Assembly (NCBI GenBank): GCA_903632075.3
Contig: CAHIKZ030000057.1
Span: 442,001 to 506,000 of the forward strand
From: Acanthosepion pharaonis
Lineage: Eukaryota > Mollusca > Cephalopoda > Sepiida > Sepiidae
DNA length: 64,000 nt
Direction of reading: 5' to 3'
Shown here: positions 42,276 to 53,465 of the stretch, in pieces
How the letters are laid out: every line of letters begins with the position of its first letter
Position numbering within the stretch: the stretch's first letter is position 1
Position numbers and translations under genes: made by a program
Notes under the pieces: model-generated
Seen by the model: only the letters and a program-made list of their open reading frames with translations
The model's database searches: none
What the model was told of the DNA's origin: nothing

Positions 42276-43240
42276 GCATTACGCACCGAGCAAGGCGGGA
42301 AGCCACTAGGATGCAGGGGTTTGCAGAAGATTTGGAGCAAGAGCAGATAGGAGTGATAGAAGAAAGGATGAGGAGAAGGATAGTGAATAGATCAAGGTAA
42401 CTGGAGATGTCGATTGACTTTACATTTGAATAGTTGGATATTATAACTCTCAGGGAAACAGAAATAAGGAAGGGTGTTCAACAGGCAAGAGGTGCGAGAT
42501 ATGAAGCTATTGGAGTAGAAGAGACGGCTACATTTAAAAGTTTCTACTGTGAAAGGGTGAGAGCGGGACGCCAGCCTCGTAGGGTGCATGAATTCATGAA
42601 GTCTGTGAACCAGTGCAAGCAGCTCATCGGAGCAATTACCATGAAAGTATTTGTAAAAAAAACAGAGAGAGGCGACACCGTGTCTGTGAAAGAGCAACTG
42701 TAGACGAGATGATAGATCAGGGCCAATTATATTACATATCCGCTTCTGGATCTTGTCAAGAACTCCGAGGTAAACAGAAGGTGCCCCAGACCATATATGG
42801 CAGCAATACTCCATGCAAGGGCGAATCATTGATTTGTATATTTGAAGTATCGATTCCGGGGAGAAAAATTTCCTGGCGCGGCAGAGACAGCCAACTTTCC
42901 TTGCGGTGGACGAAGCAATTGACTCAATGTATTTGTTCCATCTCAGGCCAGCAGTCAACGTGAGACCGAGCAGACGCAGACAGATGCTCTCAAGAAGTTG
43001 ATCATCAGACATTTTAATGGGGGGCAGGGAAGGATCTCTATGGTGATTAATAGAGAGCAGTTTAGTTTTTGAGGCGTTAAAGTTGACCAGCCAATTCTTT
43101 CCCCAATTAACAAATTGGAGGTCCATTTCAAGACGAGCGGCCAGGTTAGTTTTGTCAGCGACACTAGATTTGTTTTTGAGGCAGGAGTAAATTGTAGTGT
43201 CGTCAGCGTAGATGCCAACTTGGGATTCTATGGCGTCAGG
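42272..43240 (-). mobile_element. Family-1 LINE, 5'-truncated
   Basis: The 5' truncation is at about 43240, inside the reverse transcriptase just before PDAIESQVGIYADD. The 3' untranslated region ends 'ttcccgccttgctcggtgcg' + 'taatgctta' and then (TA)n. It is the longest uninterrupted family-1 fragment and the reference for the others (13.3, 14.6, 30.4, 36.8, 57.4 kb). Confidence 0.85.
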
Positions 43241-43258
43241 ATATATATATATAGTCAT
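42392..43258 (-). pseudogene. LINE reverse transcriptase, palm motif C to C-terminus
   Basis: Continuous frame of 288 codons (the first six are microsatellite). Order: GIYADDTTIYS (catalytic YADD), DLQFVNWGKNWLVNFNASK and TKLLSINHHRD (motif D/E region), LRLLGLTLTAGLRWNKYIE (thumb), SPESILQIYKSMIRPCMEY, CCHIWSGA, LLDKIQ-type KIQKRICNIIGPDLSSR, FYKYFHGNCSDELLALVHR, HPFTVETFKCSRLFYSNSF, SYNIQLFKCKVNRHLQL. This is the CR1/Jockey-like C-terminal half. The endonuclease and RT motifs A-B are missing, so it cannot act alone. The absence of stops suggests a relatively recent insertion. Confidence 0.85.
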
Positions 43259-43688
43259 CCCTAGACAGACTGGTTCGGTGTATTACAGCTCATCAATGTG
43301 GATAGACATCCGATTGCTTCAAGACGGCATCAGTCAGAGATTCTACACCCAAGCTATAGTCGCATGGCAGAACGGCTGGAAATTTTAATATTTTTACTAT
43401 GCGAAAGACGTCAGTCGCTAGGAGAGCTCGATTCAAGTAGAAGATCCTTGCATTAGCATCAGCAGCTATTGTTTATAAAATCATACCTTCTTCTCCGGTA
43501 GCACAATCGAATTCGTCATCCAGAGAGAGATTGTTTCGCTGTATCACACCTCATCAGTGTGGATAGACATCCGATTTCTTCGAGGCGGGATCGAAACACG
43601 ACCGATTTGGCATTAGTCAGAAATGCTACCCACATGCTGTCGTTGCGCGGAAGGGAAATTTTAACGTTTATACTATGCGAAAGACGTC

Positions 43689-43690
<2 letters not shown>
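43254..43690 (-). mobile_element. Family E tandem dimer (retrozyme-like)
   Basis: Two direct units with a 261-bp period: unit 1 from 43254, unit 2 from 43515. Both carry 'gtcatcc', the hammerhead block, 'gtggatagacatccgatt' and the end 'actatgcgaaagacgtca'. Unit 2 then runs into (TA)n. In unit 1 the ribozyme is damaged (UUGAUGA, GAAC). Head-to-tail dimers of a few hundred bp, each with a hammerhead, are the known form of retrozymes. No coding capacity. Confidence 0.65.
43515..43564 (-). ncRNA. Hammerhead ribozyme motif with stem I preserved
   Basis: On minus: AUCCACA (43564-43558) as 5' strand of stem I, CUGAUGA (43557-43551), stem II GGUGU-GAU-ACAGC with one G-G mismatch (43550-43538), GAAA (43537-43534), then CAAUCUCUCUCUGGAUGAC. 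The 3' strand reads CUGGAU instead of UGUGGAU and the cleavage site is CUC/AUC rather than GUC. So the 5' side is intact and the 3' side is decayed, complementary to the damage at 20.2 kb. Confidence 0.55.

Positions 43691-43715
<25 letters not shown>
43687..43715. repeat. (TA)n
   Basis: TA array following the family E dimer. Confidence 0.95.
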
Positions 43716-43719
<4 letters not shown>

Positions 43720-43821
43720 TCTACAAATTATCGTTAGTTGAAGACGTATATTTGTATTCAAAATATAAGTAGGTGAAGTCATAAAATTGCGTACAAAATA
43801 TTTAAAATTCGGCATTAATTT

Positions 43822-43866
43822 ACCTGTAGCGGTTGATAAGCCGCTAAATTAAAGCAACCAAATTAA
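43822..43866 (+). repeat. SINE-D tail-like fragment
   Basis: 'ggcattaatttacctgtagc', 'ggttgataagccgctaaatt' resembles the SINE-D 3' end. Confidence 0.35.
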
Positions 43867-43895
43867 AGCTCTTTCTCATCTTTTTTTATCCTTTC

Positions 43896-44670
43896 ACCCC
43901 CAAGCAAGTTGGGAATGCCATTAGTACGCAGGTCGTTACAGAGATTGAAAGTGAGAGAAAAGACTCAGTATAGGGAGGATTGAGGGAATGACAAAAGATA
44001 AACAGGACTCAAGAAGAATAGAAGATCGCGATTGACATTGTATTTAAATTTTTGATGATTGTAGTTATGAGGAAAGCAAGTGAACACAAGGGAGTTCCAC
44101 AGGGGGCGGTATGAGAGAAGAAAATGTTGGAGTAGAAGTGGCGGTTGCATTTAGCTATTTCAGTAGTAAACGGGTGGGACCTAGATGCTAATCTAATAAC
44201 AAGTTCAAATCCGTGTATTCGAGGAACCAGGAAAAAAAAACTCGTCAAAGCAGTTGCCATGAAAATATTTGTAGAAAAGACAGAAAGAAGCCAAGCCACG
44301 TTTTTGAGAATGTGACTATGTTGAGATGCCAAATCGGGATCGATTATGTCGCAGATCCTTGTTTGGATTTCGTCAAGAACCTCGAGATGAATAGCAGAAA
44401 CACCAGACAAGATATGGTAAGAGAATTCAATGCACGAGCCCAATGGTAGATTTATAAATGTCCAAGTTGGACTCTGACGAGTAAACTTTTCGGTCACGAC
44501 ACAGCGATCCAACTTTCCTTTAAGTAGATGCAACAAGTTTTTCGATGAAGTCTCTCAACTTCAAGTCAGTTGAAAACGCCAGGCCAAGAAGTATCAGTGT
44601 GTCGCTCTCCAGGTGTCTAGCATCAGCCATGATGATGGTAGGCAGAAAAAGTTTCTCTATGGTGGTTAAA
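43896..44670 (-). pseudogene. Family-2 LINE C-terminal relic
   Basis: Minus: IMADARHLESDTLILLGLA (44640 region), KLDRCVVTEKFTRQSPTW, EVLDEIQTRICDIIDPDL, MATALTSFFFLVPRIHGF, RLASRSHPFTTEIAKCNRH. This subfamily has the MADA block before the thumb, also seen at 59307. It is open over 175 codons but diverged and without motif C. Confidence 0.7.
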
Positions 44671-45040
44671 AATGTTCCTCTATTTTATCCTCGGTCGTAA
44701 AAGACGGCCGTGTAACAGAATCGACGAGAATAACAGTTAATGGCAAGATGACAAAGAGAAACGAAAATGATGCATGAGACTGTAAACGTAATCGATCATT
44801 GCTATGGAAATTTATCGATTAGTTTATATCAATTCTTGGCGCGGTCGATTTTCTCCCCCTCTTCCTGGCATATTATGCATTTCTTATTGCTGAGCAAATA
44901 TCTTCACACTTCCTTACAAAATGATTGGCACGTCTCGACTCATTAAGTAGAAGCAGACAGAATTATTTGTGAACTGCTGGGTAACTATGGCGTTAACGTA
45001 ATTCAAGTCCATGCCAGTTGAAATATTTGAGATCAGAAAA
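44671..45040. other. Unassigned; 'ttcttggcgcggtcgatttt' shared with 38.4 kb
   Basis: A 50-bp match around 44834-44880 to 38414-38460 ('ttcttggcgcggtcratttt', 'cttcctgg'). Otherwise nothing recognised. Confidence 0.4.
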
Positions 45041-45074
45041 GGTCAGGATTTCTCTCAGAAATCACAGACTTACT

Positions 45075-45790
45075 CATCGGAAAGTGATCTAGACCCGCTG
45101 CTAGTAAAGTTCGTTCACTATGTCATGCTAGAAAATTTTGTCTCGTCGCAATCTATCTTACTTATCATATAAGTCTGCTATTCGTTCATGCATTGAATAT
45201 TGCTGGCACATCGGATCTGGGGCTTCTGAGATATTTGCGATAATATACAAAGAGCAATCTGCAATTTTGGTGGTCCTGACTTGGCAATCCCGTCTTCAGT
45301 CACTTTTTCCACAGTTATTACGTAGCTTCTCTGTGCCTTTTCTCTTAACATTTTCATGGTAATTGGTCTTATGAGATTTCCTCTTTGATACCTCGATTTT
45401 AGGAATGTCAGCAAAGTACTAGACTAGAAATTAGGTCGCATCATTTTAACGTTGGAATTACTATATTTAACCGCAACTTCTATGCTAACAATTTCGTCTG
45501 TTGTACTTCTCTCCAGCTGAACTCTTTTCTTGCTTCTTGCCTTTGAGTCAACTTTCATCTAGAAAGGTTTAAATGCAACGTCAAACGTTAGCTTCTTTCA
45601 TCTTAATTCTTGTTGTTTTATTGATCTCTCTACTTGGTAATATCTTTCTTTTTCTCATAATCTTCCACATTCAGAAATCCCTTGTGTCGTAGTCTCTTTA
45701 TTTACATTGCTTGGGGCGAAATGATTAAAATTCATTGATTTAGATTTTGAGTAGTTTTTTTAATGGTTGAGAGGCTTTTATAACGCCTGG
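45075..45790 (+). pseudogene. LINE relic (subfamily 3) with 3' tail
   Basis: Diverged plus-strand remnants (SAIRSCIEYCWHIGSGASE, LQSLFPQL), then a non-coding 3' region at 45610-45790 shared with 7363-7560, ending 'aacgcctggta' and running into (TA)n. Confidence 0.6.
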
Positions 45791-45791
45791 T

Positions 45792-45792
45792 A

Positions 45793-45844
<52 letters not shown>
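45792..45844. repeat. (TA)n
   Basis: TA array at the LINE 3' end and at the edge of the next hairpin. Confidence 0.95.
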
Positions 45845-45849
<5 letters not shown>

Positions 45850-46006
45850 TCAATGAGTCTAGAAGAATTCTCAACAGAATGCAGAAAACGCTGGACGGCC
45901 GTTTCAACCTATTTGGAAGTCATGCTGCTGAGTCCGAAATAGGACGAAACGGCCGTCCAGCCCTTTCAGCATTCTGTTGAGAATTCTTCTAGACCCGATG
46001 AATTAA
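45845..46006. repeat. 73-bp-arm hairpin with hammerhead-like core
   Basis: Arms 45845-45917 and 45933-46006, close to 88% complementary, 15-base loop. On plus, 45924-45961 reads GCUG | CUGA | GUCC-GAAAUA-GGAC | GAAA | CGGCCG | UC | CAGC: stem I GCUG/CAGC, stem II GUCC/GGAC, a self-complementary stem III and a GUC site, all in hammerhead order, but CUGAUGA is reduced by three bases to CUGA. Likely an inactivated ribozyme. Confidence 0.7.
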
Positions 46007-46046
46007 TGAAATTTGTAATCAAATCCCCACCAATAATTTCAGTGTC

Positions 46047-46050
<4 letters not shown>

Positions 46051-46099
<49 letters not shown>
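46051..46099. repeat. (TA)n
   Basis: TA array. Confidence 0.95.
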
Positions 46100-46102
<3 letters not shown>

Positions 46103-47750
46103 AGCCTTATTTACTTTGGATATCGGCCATTAACTCCTGATCCAAAAAAGTGATATTTTCAATACACTTTATATGATAAACTTTTAAGATATGTTACCAT
46201 ACAGCATTTCAACGAATTTCTACGCTCACCTTTACCTTATGCATGCAATAGCCTTTTACCTTAGTGTAAAGCTCTCTAAAAACCTCAAGTGAAACATTTA
46301 TATCCTACAATCATTAAAAAAGCTGCGAAATGATCGGTTCTTTTTACAAAAGCCAGATAAAATCAGAAATGATGTATTGCTGCCATATACTAACTGCTTC
46401 GCCTTGACTAATATTAAAAGTCGTTTTAAGCTATGGAACGTTGTCCACCTCTCAATATTATGTTGTTTGTTTTTTACATGACAAACCTGCAGACGTGTTC
46501 CACTCTTAAGTTCCATGAGTTCAGATCTTCTCAATTACGACCTGCCAGTTTGCCTACATGTATTCCATTTGTAAAATGGAAGTTTTACTCAGATGGCTAC
46601 TTCCCGAGAACAGTTTTCGTGTTGTACAGATTCCAGAGACAATTGCCTCATGACAATCATTTTCACATTTCAAGTTGGGCATGTCTACACTGGCTATAAA
46701 TATTTTTTCCTCTAGTATTGATATCTCTCACAAATTAATAATGCAGAAATAATTAACATGTTTTTTAAATAAATAATAATTAATAATTATTCACTAATAC
46801 CCATACAATAATAATCATTCAATAGTAATAATTATTCACACTGTTACCAATTAGTTTATATTATAGAATTCTTCAGTTTGGACATTACTATTCTTTTCAC
46901 ATCAACAATATGCTAAGAATCCAACCCATTGACTTTAGCAATATTTAAGTATTCATTAGAATGAATAAAAGTTTGATGTTCTCATTCCAGGATTTCTAGT
47001 GATAATATCGGAAATTAGATCAAAGAGCTGGTGTTAAAACAAACTCAAATAAATGAATTGATATACGGCGTGTACTTGGATTGTCAATTAAGATGTAATA
47101 ATTAGTGTGAAGGAAAAGACTTGCGTATTTGCTAAATATAATCAAACTTTTTCAACAACGCCACACTTAGGAGCTAATGAAAATAAAACGGAAGATTTAG
47201 CAAACTTTTTAAAGAATATATATTTAAATGTTATGAAATAAAACCTTAGATTTGGAAAAATACATAAACAAATGTGAACTTAGTTCATTTCAATGTTTCT
47301 ATTAAACTATTTGTGAAGTCTATTTAGTGTGAAACCTGTGCCTGGTGTTTTTTTTTTCGCGATTTCTTCAATATTTTGTCAAATGTGCTATAAACAGACC
47401 CTTATTTCTTCTTCAGTTAAGCGAGTCTTTCTCGCTTCTTATTTTTGATGTTATTTAAGGCTAATTCACATAAATAGGAATTAGAAAATCGAAATAAAAT
47501 TGATAAAGCCTTATTTGGTAAATGTAGAATAAAAAAATTAATACTTAGAAATTTAATCAAATACTAACGTTGTACCATTACTAATTCCACACACAGACAG
47601 TCAGACATATATATGTATGCTGCGAAAATATTTCGCGGCACCAGTGTGCCGCGGCACGGCTGTTGAGGATAACTAGATTAATATTTCATAGATTTGATAT
47701 TACAAGTTATATAAGCACGTCATATTTAAGTATTTTTACTTGCAGTTATA
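46100..47750. other. Nothing recognised
   Basis: AT-rich; contains 'aataataattaataattatt'-type low complexity at 46780-46850. No gene supported. Confidence 0.5.
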
Positions 47751-47754
47751 TTTT

Positions 47755-48290
47755 TTTCAATCGGTTTGACCCTATGCAAGGGAGTAAAGTCACTAAGACA
47801 CAAGGGGTTACAGAATGCCAAAGAAATAAGAATAGAAACATTAATAATAAGCGGAAGATACAAGAAAAACGACAGTAGATAGCGACTGACATTGCATTTA
47901 ATTTTTCGCAGATTGAAGATGGCTGTAAAATACGGAGTTTCATAAGAAGAAAGTGCGAGAAATGAAATTGTTAGCATATAATAACTGGAAATTGATGAGA
48001 TCTTAACTTCAATCTAGTACTTCATTTACATTCAAAAACTCTAGTTGCCATAGCGAAGAGCACATCCGAACAATTATGATGATAGTATTTATAAAAAAAC
48101 TCACAGAGGCAACCTAACGGCTGCAGGAAAGTGACTGAAGATGAGCTTCCAGATCAGGACTAATGATATAGTTGATTCTTCTTTGGATTTTATCAAGGAG
48201 CACAAAATAAACAGCAATGGCACCGGACCGTATCTAAGTATGGACGGATTGTAGACTTATAGATATGTAAGATATATTCTGCAGCAAAAG
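47755..48290 (-). pseudogene. Family-2 LINE relic
   Basis: Minus: AAEYILHIYKSTIRP, KIQRRINYII, then the C-terminal IKCNVSRYLLSFFLYLPLI. 3' end 'ttgcatagggtcaaaccgat' + 'tgaaaaaaa'. The same end occurs at 60005-60035. Many breaks. Confidence 0.65.
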
Positions 48291-48312
48291 GCATCAACGC
48301 ATGGCATCAATT

Positions 48313-48314
<2 letters not shown>

Positions 48315-48362
<48 letters not shown>

Positions 48363-48510
48363 AGTGTGTGTATATAAATATAAAAAATATATATATATAT
48401 ATATAATTATTTATATATTATATGCAGTTTATATTAGAAAGCGCTCAATATCAGAGATAGAGCTAACATATTTGGTTGGATAGATGAGTTTGTCACAAAC
48501 TCACATCTGT

Positions 48511-48571
<61 letters not shown>
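48315..48571. repeat. (TA)n arrays around a short repeat
   Basis: Arrays at 48315-48358, 48386-48406 and 48515-48571. The piece at 48430-48480 ('aaagcgctcaatatcagaga') matches 'aaagtgctcaatatcagaaa' at about 30943. Confidence 0.85.
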
Positions 48572-48574
<3 letters not shown>

Positions 48575-48918
48575 AATAATAAAATAAATATACATACGTT
48601 TAAGTGTGACTTAAATATTACTTATAATTTAAAAAGATAATATACTGGGCCTCATGGGAGGAACGGTAAATTACACGCAGATTCGCAGCACAAATTTAAA
48701 ATAAGTTAAATATAATATCGGAGTCTAAGTACAGAAAATATGGTTTAGGTAGGTGGCCATTATAAAAAATATTTAAAAAAAAAAACAGGCTTAAATATAA
48801 AAGAGGGACGCTGGGTAACGCGTTAAGTAACAGACGTTAAAATGGTTAAACAGGGGTAATCAATATATAACCTAAAATATGGGAAGTGAAAGTGAAATTT
48901 GACTTATTTGATTTCACC

Positions 48919-48921
<3 letters not shown>
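48572..48921. other. Nothing recognised
   Basis: Unassigned AT-rich sequence. Confidence 0.5.
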
Positions 48922-48981
<60 letters not shown>

Positions 48982-48988
48982 TATATAG

Positions 48989-49034
<46 letters not shown>
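48922..49034. repeat. (TA)n(GATA)n
   Basis: TA array followed by more than twelve GATA units. Confidence 0.95.
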
Positions 49035-49035
<1 letters not shown>

Positions 49036-50484
49036 CTAGTAAAAGACCTGATGTATTTACTTGTATGATACTCCTTCGCATTGGTTGTTTTTCAGGTCAT
49101 ATGATGAATTTTAGTTCATGTCATCCAAGATGAAGACATTTTTTTTTACTTATTTTCTGTACATTAGCGTGAATCGATCGGTAGATTTACAAATGAGGAT
49201 GTCATTAAATAGGCTTTAGATTTGTTGATAGAAGTTTTACTAGATATAGACTCATGGAAATTCAGGTCAGAGATATAGACTGAACAGTTTGATAATCGAT
49301 TTTTTTTTTTCAAAATCGTACTCTCTTTTCCAAAATACAGAACTATCTAATCGATAAGTTTCCGGTTTTCTGTATCTTTTCCGAGATGCAAAACAACATT
49401 CCTATCTAAATCAATAGAATTCATTTGAAAAAAAAAGTCCATGTTTTGTTCTGACGCGAGAAAGCAAATGCAGGAAGGAGATTTTAAGACACAGAAGAAA
49501 GAGGACCAAGAAAATTTAACACTCAAATGAAATGTTGAAAGCAAAACAACCAAGTGGGAAACAGCGAGTTTACGTAAATGGATGGCAGAGATAGAGATGG
49601 ATGGTAAATGGTCAGAATTTACGCAGAGCAAAAAGAAAAGGTTGTTGTGGAGAGGTATGACCGCGCACATCCTAACAGTATATAGTGCTTCCAAGTAGTA
49701 TATGAACTAAAGATTGAGTCTGTTGTTGTAGTTATATTATGTCTCGTCGGCCTTATCTCGTATCCAAGAATTTAATGTCTTCTTTGCTGTTCGATTCTTT
49801 TATGATGATGGCGTTGATGACTAAATTCGCCGGCAAAGAGCAGGTTCAGGACTAGAAGCTTTCAGATTCACAAAAATCTGCTCCCGTCATCCATTCCTGA
49901 ACGCCGTTTTGCTTTGTACGAGTTGGTTAGAGGTGAAAGGAAATCAGAGTAGAAGAAGGGGCCGATGAAGTTATTGTTTTTAAGATGGACGTCAACTTGC
50001 CAGGAAATGACCACTATACTTGATTTTATGAGCTACCTCTGTGGTACTTATGGAACGAAACATGCAAAATACAGTTATAGTGTGGTCCTATGCTAGTCAA
50101 TAAGTCAAGATGTGGTCTTAGTTTGGACAAGTTGTTTTTTCAGCTATTTCTACGCCCACGTTCTATTTGAAAGATCCACAGAAGGGAGATGACAGAATTT
50201 GTCCGAAACTTCTCTCAGGATAGTCGGTACTAGTTAATAAATGGGTCAGCAAATTAAAGAGTCAATCAACTCTCCGTTAACATACATCAAAAATATTTAT
50301 TGTAAGATGATTGTGAAACAATATATAAAGGTGAGAAAATGTTAATTTCTGTCAGTTGCTTATAGGAAGTTCTTTTCATCAGGGATTAAAGTCGCCAAGC
50401 GTGCGAGAAAAAAGACATAGTGAGAAGATTTGTCGACACTACAGATTTATGCTGATAATCAAGGGATTATCGCAAGTTGAGTAG
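49035..50484. other. Unassigned, higher complexity
   Basis: A 115-codon minus frame at 49347-49694 has no recognisable motif. No repeat homology within the window. Confidence 0.35.
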
Positions 50485-51020
50485 TTGGTTCAGAGCCTGG
50501 AGTTTTCTTCTCTGAGCCGAGTTTTCACAATGTCTTCTACTGGATGGAGAGAATCTGGTGTCGGAAGGGAAGATATGATTCTTGACTTTTCGTCTCCTGA
50601 CTCCTCGTTGTAGAAAGTGCTTCAAAAATTATGGGCGAAATTTTCCGACCAAAATGGTTCCTTTTTTGGTGATCCAATTGCAGACTATTTTGAGCCATAA
50701 ACTCATTAGTCAACTAACCATAGATCAGATTATAATTTATGGAAATATGGGAAAACCTCTTCTCAATCCCTGGTTCGGCATTGCTTTTATTTATTTTATT
50801 TTTTTATTGATCTTTAAATTTTAAGGCAACCAGGATGCAAGTAAGTCAAATGAGTATTTGGTTCAAGGTCTGGGATTTTTTTCAAGGAGTCTGGATTTCA
50901 CAATGTCTTCTACGAGCTGGAGATAATCTGCCAACGAAGGGGACATAATGCTTCTTGACTTTTCGTCTCCGGTCTACTTGTAGTAGTCATTGCTTCAGCC
51001 TTTATGGGCGATTATGGAAG
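50485..51020 (+). repeat. Pair of ~150-bp direct repeats
   Basis: 50488-50640 and 50850-51016 share 'tttggttcaaggtctgg', 'atttcacaatgtcttctacg', 'cttgacttttcgtctcc' and 'ttatgggcga'. Units are about 365 bp apart. Confidence 0.7.
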
Positions 51021-53465
51021 CAAAAAATAAACAATCGCTGTCTTTAATTATTTATTACACCCAATAACCTTTAAAAGAAGCAATAAAATCCTATTCTTGA
51101 CAGAATTTTGTTTGGAAAAATAAAGGAAATATTTTCTTCTTAATAAATATGTATAGCTAATTAGCAATCTCACCGAGTCACAATGAAACTGCAAATACAA
51201 CAACTAAATTAAGAAACAACAAGAACTACAACAACAACAACAACAATAATAATAATGTAATGGCAATGGTCGTTTCCTTATAAGGAAACACATAGCATTC
51301 ATTGAAGGAGCAGCCAGTGCAACTTTAGTTTGAATGTTATAAAATCTTTCTCTTCAGATAATTTTTCAGATAAATTGGTTTCTCAAAGCCAGTAACTGTT
51401 ATGGCTCTTTCCAGTTTCGCATTGCGTTCGAAACATTATGGAACATTAACATTTTTTCAGGTCACTATTTTATCTTCCTGTTACATATTTTTGACGTACG
51501 GTGGCCGTTAATGATTAAGTATAAATGAAGACTTCAATGTTAAGATACAACAATATTTAATTACAACATCCAATAAATACTTAACAAGAATAAAGATGTA
51601 ACCAAAAATAATTATCCAACTCAGTGAATATCTTCTTAGTAGAGAGGCTCCGGTCAATTCTAAATCAAAACCTAAATCATCGACGAATGATAATTCACTC
51701 TAATTCGACTGGATATTTCCACTCAATAGTCACCCAATAATCACTACAGTCAGTAGCCTGACACCACTATTTTATACGCCTGGTCGAAAACATATATTCA
51801 TAAGTCCAGAGTGTCACGCTCGCTACTTGGTATCAGTTTTTACTCATTTTCTTACTATATGACACATATGCTATATAACTTGAGTTCATTTTAGTTGTTG
51901 CTGATGCTGAAATTCATCAAGTGTAGCGACTTCTATTATTTGCTGCATCTCTTTGGTTGTGATTGTGTAGCGCCAGTAAACCATTTTCCAAAAAGTATTG
52001 TCCTATATAAAACGTATTGGAACCATTTTGCCGAAGCCATTTTTAGTGCTTGATGTCAGAAAGTGGCTGAATACACTTGACACGACATCCACATAAAAGT
52101 TTCTATCTGACGAGGGCATTTAAGAATACGATTTCAGTTCTTCGATTAGTGTTTTAGGTTTGTAGCAATTTGCAATGTTGGGGCAAATAACTCTAGCAAG
52201 GCGTGTTCTTTGCTTAATCTTCTAAGCTGCTATACAGAATTTCTAGTAACTAATGCCTAAATCGATTTAAAGTTTTTTTTTTCTTGCATTTATTCATTCT
52301 ACAACCTAAATGTTTATGATGCTTTAAAGGTATGTACCGTCAGTGTTTCATTCCTATTTCGATTTTTACTTTCTGTTTTTGAAAATTTAATCATGAGTTA
52401 TACTTCTTGGGACACTTTCATTTTTTGCCGAAAATCATTCTGTGGTGAACAGTCACGTAGAAGCAAGCGAGCCAAAGTGGCTTTCATCTGGTGCAAAGGA
52501 ATATAAGTCTCTTACCTCAACGTGCGGCACATGGCATCGGCAATTTTTTCATTGAAATATTCTCCTGTCTAACTATATATTTATTTCTAAGCGCTGATTG
52601 GTTGATCGGTGTTGTCCTGATAAAAGAAGGCTGAAGCAGCGGGAAGGCAGAAAGTTTTACGTTGGTGAAGTGTACGGACCGCAAAAAAGGTGGATTCAAC
52701 AAGAGGTATATTATATTGTACGAACGACATTCAAGGAATAGAGACTCACTTAACTCCACATATGAATACCTGACATTATCAGTACACTAGCCTAGGGAAT
52801 GAAAATCAAGAAACCACTGATATTACACCATGTATGATTCTCATAGGTTTTGATATTAAATCTTCTTAATACACCCACCTGTGGAACTTTATAGTTAAAC
52901 TCTGCCATACCATTTACGCAGGATTCGGTTCGTCCCCATTCACTTCGTATTCAATTAGTAATGAAGGAAGTTGTTTTTAAGGCAGATGCTCTCGCCTACA
53001 TACTCTTAAAATATGTACTTCTTTCTTTCTCTTTTTTTTACATTCTTGCCACAAACACATTTTGGTACTTAAGATTTGTATCGAATGTAAACTATTATAT
53101 GTGGGTTTTCAAATGTACAGGTATTCTGTTGCTGAATTAATTTTGACCTATTGACATGAACCAGTTAATACTACATATTTACTTGTCACTTGGTAGATCT
53201 TAAATAGTTGCTTTTGTAGACCTTAAATAGTTGATTCTGTGATAAATATCCAGAAATAATTAACTATCTTCTATCATTTTGCACGGTTTTAGCACCCACT
53301 GAATATCAAACTCAGCATGATAGAATAGGCCAATATCTGCACTAGAAATTATGGAAGTTTTACAGGGAGAAACTGCAAGAAATTGGTATGAACATCACTC
53401 AGACATTGTTACAGAGATTGGGCATGTCACAGTTTATGGGACATTAAAATACACACAGTCAGAAT
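51021..53465. other. Mostly unassigned; (AAC/AAT)n at 51201-51255
   Basis: Contains an ACA/AAT trinucleotide array. 52517-52790 has promoter-like text (CCAAT-box 'gattggttgatc', then 'ataaaag'), which could be part of an LTR. A short gag-like reading at 53355-53395 (LQGETARNWYEHH) is too short to call. Confidence 0.35.

Noticed and set aside
42434..42963. Plus-strand frames at 42.4-43.0 kb
   Set aside because: Antisense shadows of the LINE reverse transcriptase.
49347..49694. 115-codon minus frame
   Set aside because: Serine/leucine-rich, no motif, no supporting context.
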